In this document: piece after piece, positions 5,805 to 6,864 of the stretch
How the letters are laid out: the number at the start of each line of letters is the position of its first letter
How positions within the stretch are numbered: position 1 is the stretch's first letter
Source of the DNA: Pseudomonadota bacterium
Lineage (GTDB): Bacteria; Pseudomonadota; Gammaproteobacteria; Steroidobacterales; Steroidobacteraceae
Assembly: GCA_021850555.1 (NCBI GenBank)
Contig: JAJZLX010000058.1
Coordinates: forward strand, 1 to 6,864
DNA: 6,864 bases
Direction of reading: 5' to 3'
Made by a program: the position numbers and the translations under genes
Notes under the pieces: model-generated
The model's database searches: none
The model's input: only the letters and a program-made list of their open reading frames with translations
What the model was told of the DNA's origin: nothing

Positions 5805-6862
5805 CTACGCTGCGACGTGGGGGTTGATTCTGGAGAAGTCGAGCTTGCCTGCGATCATGAAGATGACGGTGCGGATTGTTTTGAAACGGACGTATCCGCG
5901 CGCCTTGCGCTTGGCCGCCTGGAACAACCCGTTGATGGCTTCCAGGAAGCCGTTGGTCTGGCGAGAATGCACCCAGGCGAGGATGCCGTCGAAGTGACTG
6001 CGGATCATCTCGGCCACCTTCTTCATCGGCTCGACTTTGGAGCGCAGCACGTTGGTGCACCAGGCGTTCAGGAGCCGGGCGACGACGGTGGGCTGCTTGC
6101 GGCTGAGGATGTCGCGCAGCTGTTCGCGATAGTGCCAGGCACGAGCGGTGCGGGTGGTGGTCATGCGCGAGAGCAGGCCGTCAAGTTCAGCGCGCTGGGC
6201 GTGGGTGAGCTTGCTGCGGTCTTTCGACAGCACCCAGCGCAGCCCCTTGAGGCTCGGATCGCGCTGCTGTTCCTCACGACGCATCGCGGTGATCGCCTCA
6301 GAGGCATGGGCGATCACGTGAAACTTGTCGAAGGTGATCTGGGCCTTGGGAAAGTGTTCCTGGACACCCTTGATGAACGCCGGGGACATGTCGATGCTGA
6401 TCGAGGCGATCTCGGTGGGCTTGCCGCCATGGGCGCGCAGGTTGGCGGCAAAGGCGCCCACTGCATCGGCTTCTCGGCCCTCGGCGACGAACAGCACTCG
6501 ACGGCGCTCGGGATCGGGGTCGGCATCGGCAAAGAGGCTGACGTAGTCGTGGCCATTGGCACGGGAGGTCTCATCGATCGCAGCCGGCGTACCTCGCTGA
6601 AGTCCGCGGTGCTGACCGCCTCGTCCACGTAGCGCTCGCAAAGGCTCATCACCCGGTGGATCGACAGCCCGCTGATGCGCGCCGCTCCGGTGAAGGCCGT
6701 CTCTCGGGCCAGCAGCAGCACGAACGCCTCAAACAGTAGCGTGAACCCGGAGAGCTTGCCGCTCCAGGGCGGGGTGATCTGCATGACCTTGCCGTCGGGC
6801 AGCTTCACCCGGGGAACCCTCACTTCGAGCTCGCACTCGTGCTGGAAGAAGTTCAGGTGCCG
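5805..6862 (-). pseudogene. ISL3-family transposase, frameshifted and truncated by the window edge
   Basis: The transposase is read in two frames. From the right edge one frame gives RHLNFFQHECELEVRVPRVK, then SGFTLLFEAFVLLL and ADFSEVRR, which are ISL3-type N-terminal sequences. Near 6584 it must shift frame to continue as AIDETSRANGHDYVSLF through to NPHVAA at 5808. The DDE residues are visible in the second frame: D in AIDE (codon 6573-6575), D in SIDMSPAF (6390-6392) and E in NGFLEAIN (5940-5942). FDKFHV and KARGYVRFKTIRT are also typical. Two bases (6582-6583) are left over between the CGG codon of VRR and the GCG codon of AIDE, so one base appears to be missing. No slippery heptamer is evident, so this is more likely an inactivating deletion or a sequencing error than programmed frameshifting. 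The first residues lie outside the window. Confidence 0.88.
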
Positions 6863-6864
6863 GT

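Larger units (their letters stand above)
5782..6864 (-). mobile_element. ISL3-family insertion sequence, partial (right edge cut by the window)
   Basis: A single transposase reading frame on the minus strand fills this segment and leaves the window at the right edge. The putative inner end is at 5782. The element sits behind the island cargo, so it may have inserted into the island or be part of a larger composite region. About 1.08 kb of an element expected to be near 1.3-1.6 kb is present. Confidence 0.75.

Noticed and set aside
5817..6632. Plus-strand open frame (271 codons) opposite the transposase
   Set aside because: It is antisense to the DDE-bearing transposase frame and reads as a mirror of it, with no recognisable domain.

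Overview
The window reads as the tRNA-proximal end of an integrated genomic island in a GC-rich, probably proteobacterial, chromosome. That host assignment is inference from base composition, from the stable-RNA-type promoter on the tRNA gene and from the ISL3-type transposase; no gene here fixes the genus. At the left edge a complete tRNA-Phe(GAA), with encoded CCA, its own promoter and a short downstream terminator, is followed about 155 bases later by a complete tyrosine-recombinase integrase that reads away from it. This is the standard arrangement for an element integrated at a tRNA 3' end. No second copy of the tRNA 3' end is visible, so the far attachment site should lie beyond the window.

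Behind the integrase is a very strong intrinsic terminator. It is followed by a free-standing LAGLIDADG homing-endonuclease-like gene with an N-terminal helix-turn-helix segment. Next comes a small gene with an excellent ribosome binding site whose C-terminal half matches the toxin-binding (DUF2384, MbcA/ParS/Xre) domain of antitoxins. No RES-type toxin gene lies beside it. These genes all read rightward.

The middle of the window holds the most interesting unit: a leftward two-gene operon (about 5168 to 3483). The first gene encodes a helical protein with a clear R-N-x3-H motif typical of HEPN ribonuclease/toxin domains, closest to my recollection of the Cthe_2314-like HEPN group. The second gene starts 15 bases after the first one stops and encodes a 323-residue protein I do not recognise. 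A HEPN gene tightly coupled to an unknown partner inside an integrase-bearing island is a plausible defence or toxin-antitoxin module, but this is inference from the motif and the context.

To the right are a repeat-containing intergenic stretch of about 310 bases, a small ORF predicted to form a coiled coil, and the inside end of an ISL3-family insertion sequence. The IS transposase runs off the right edge and is broken by an apparent one-base deletion near 6582-6586. The window therefore contains recombination functions, selfish or defence-like cargo, and IS debris, with no recognisable metabolic gene.
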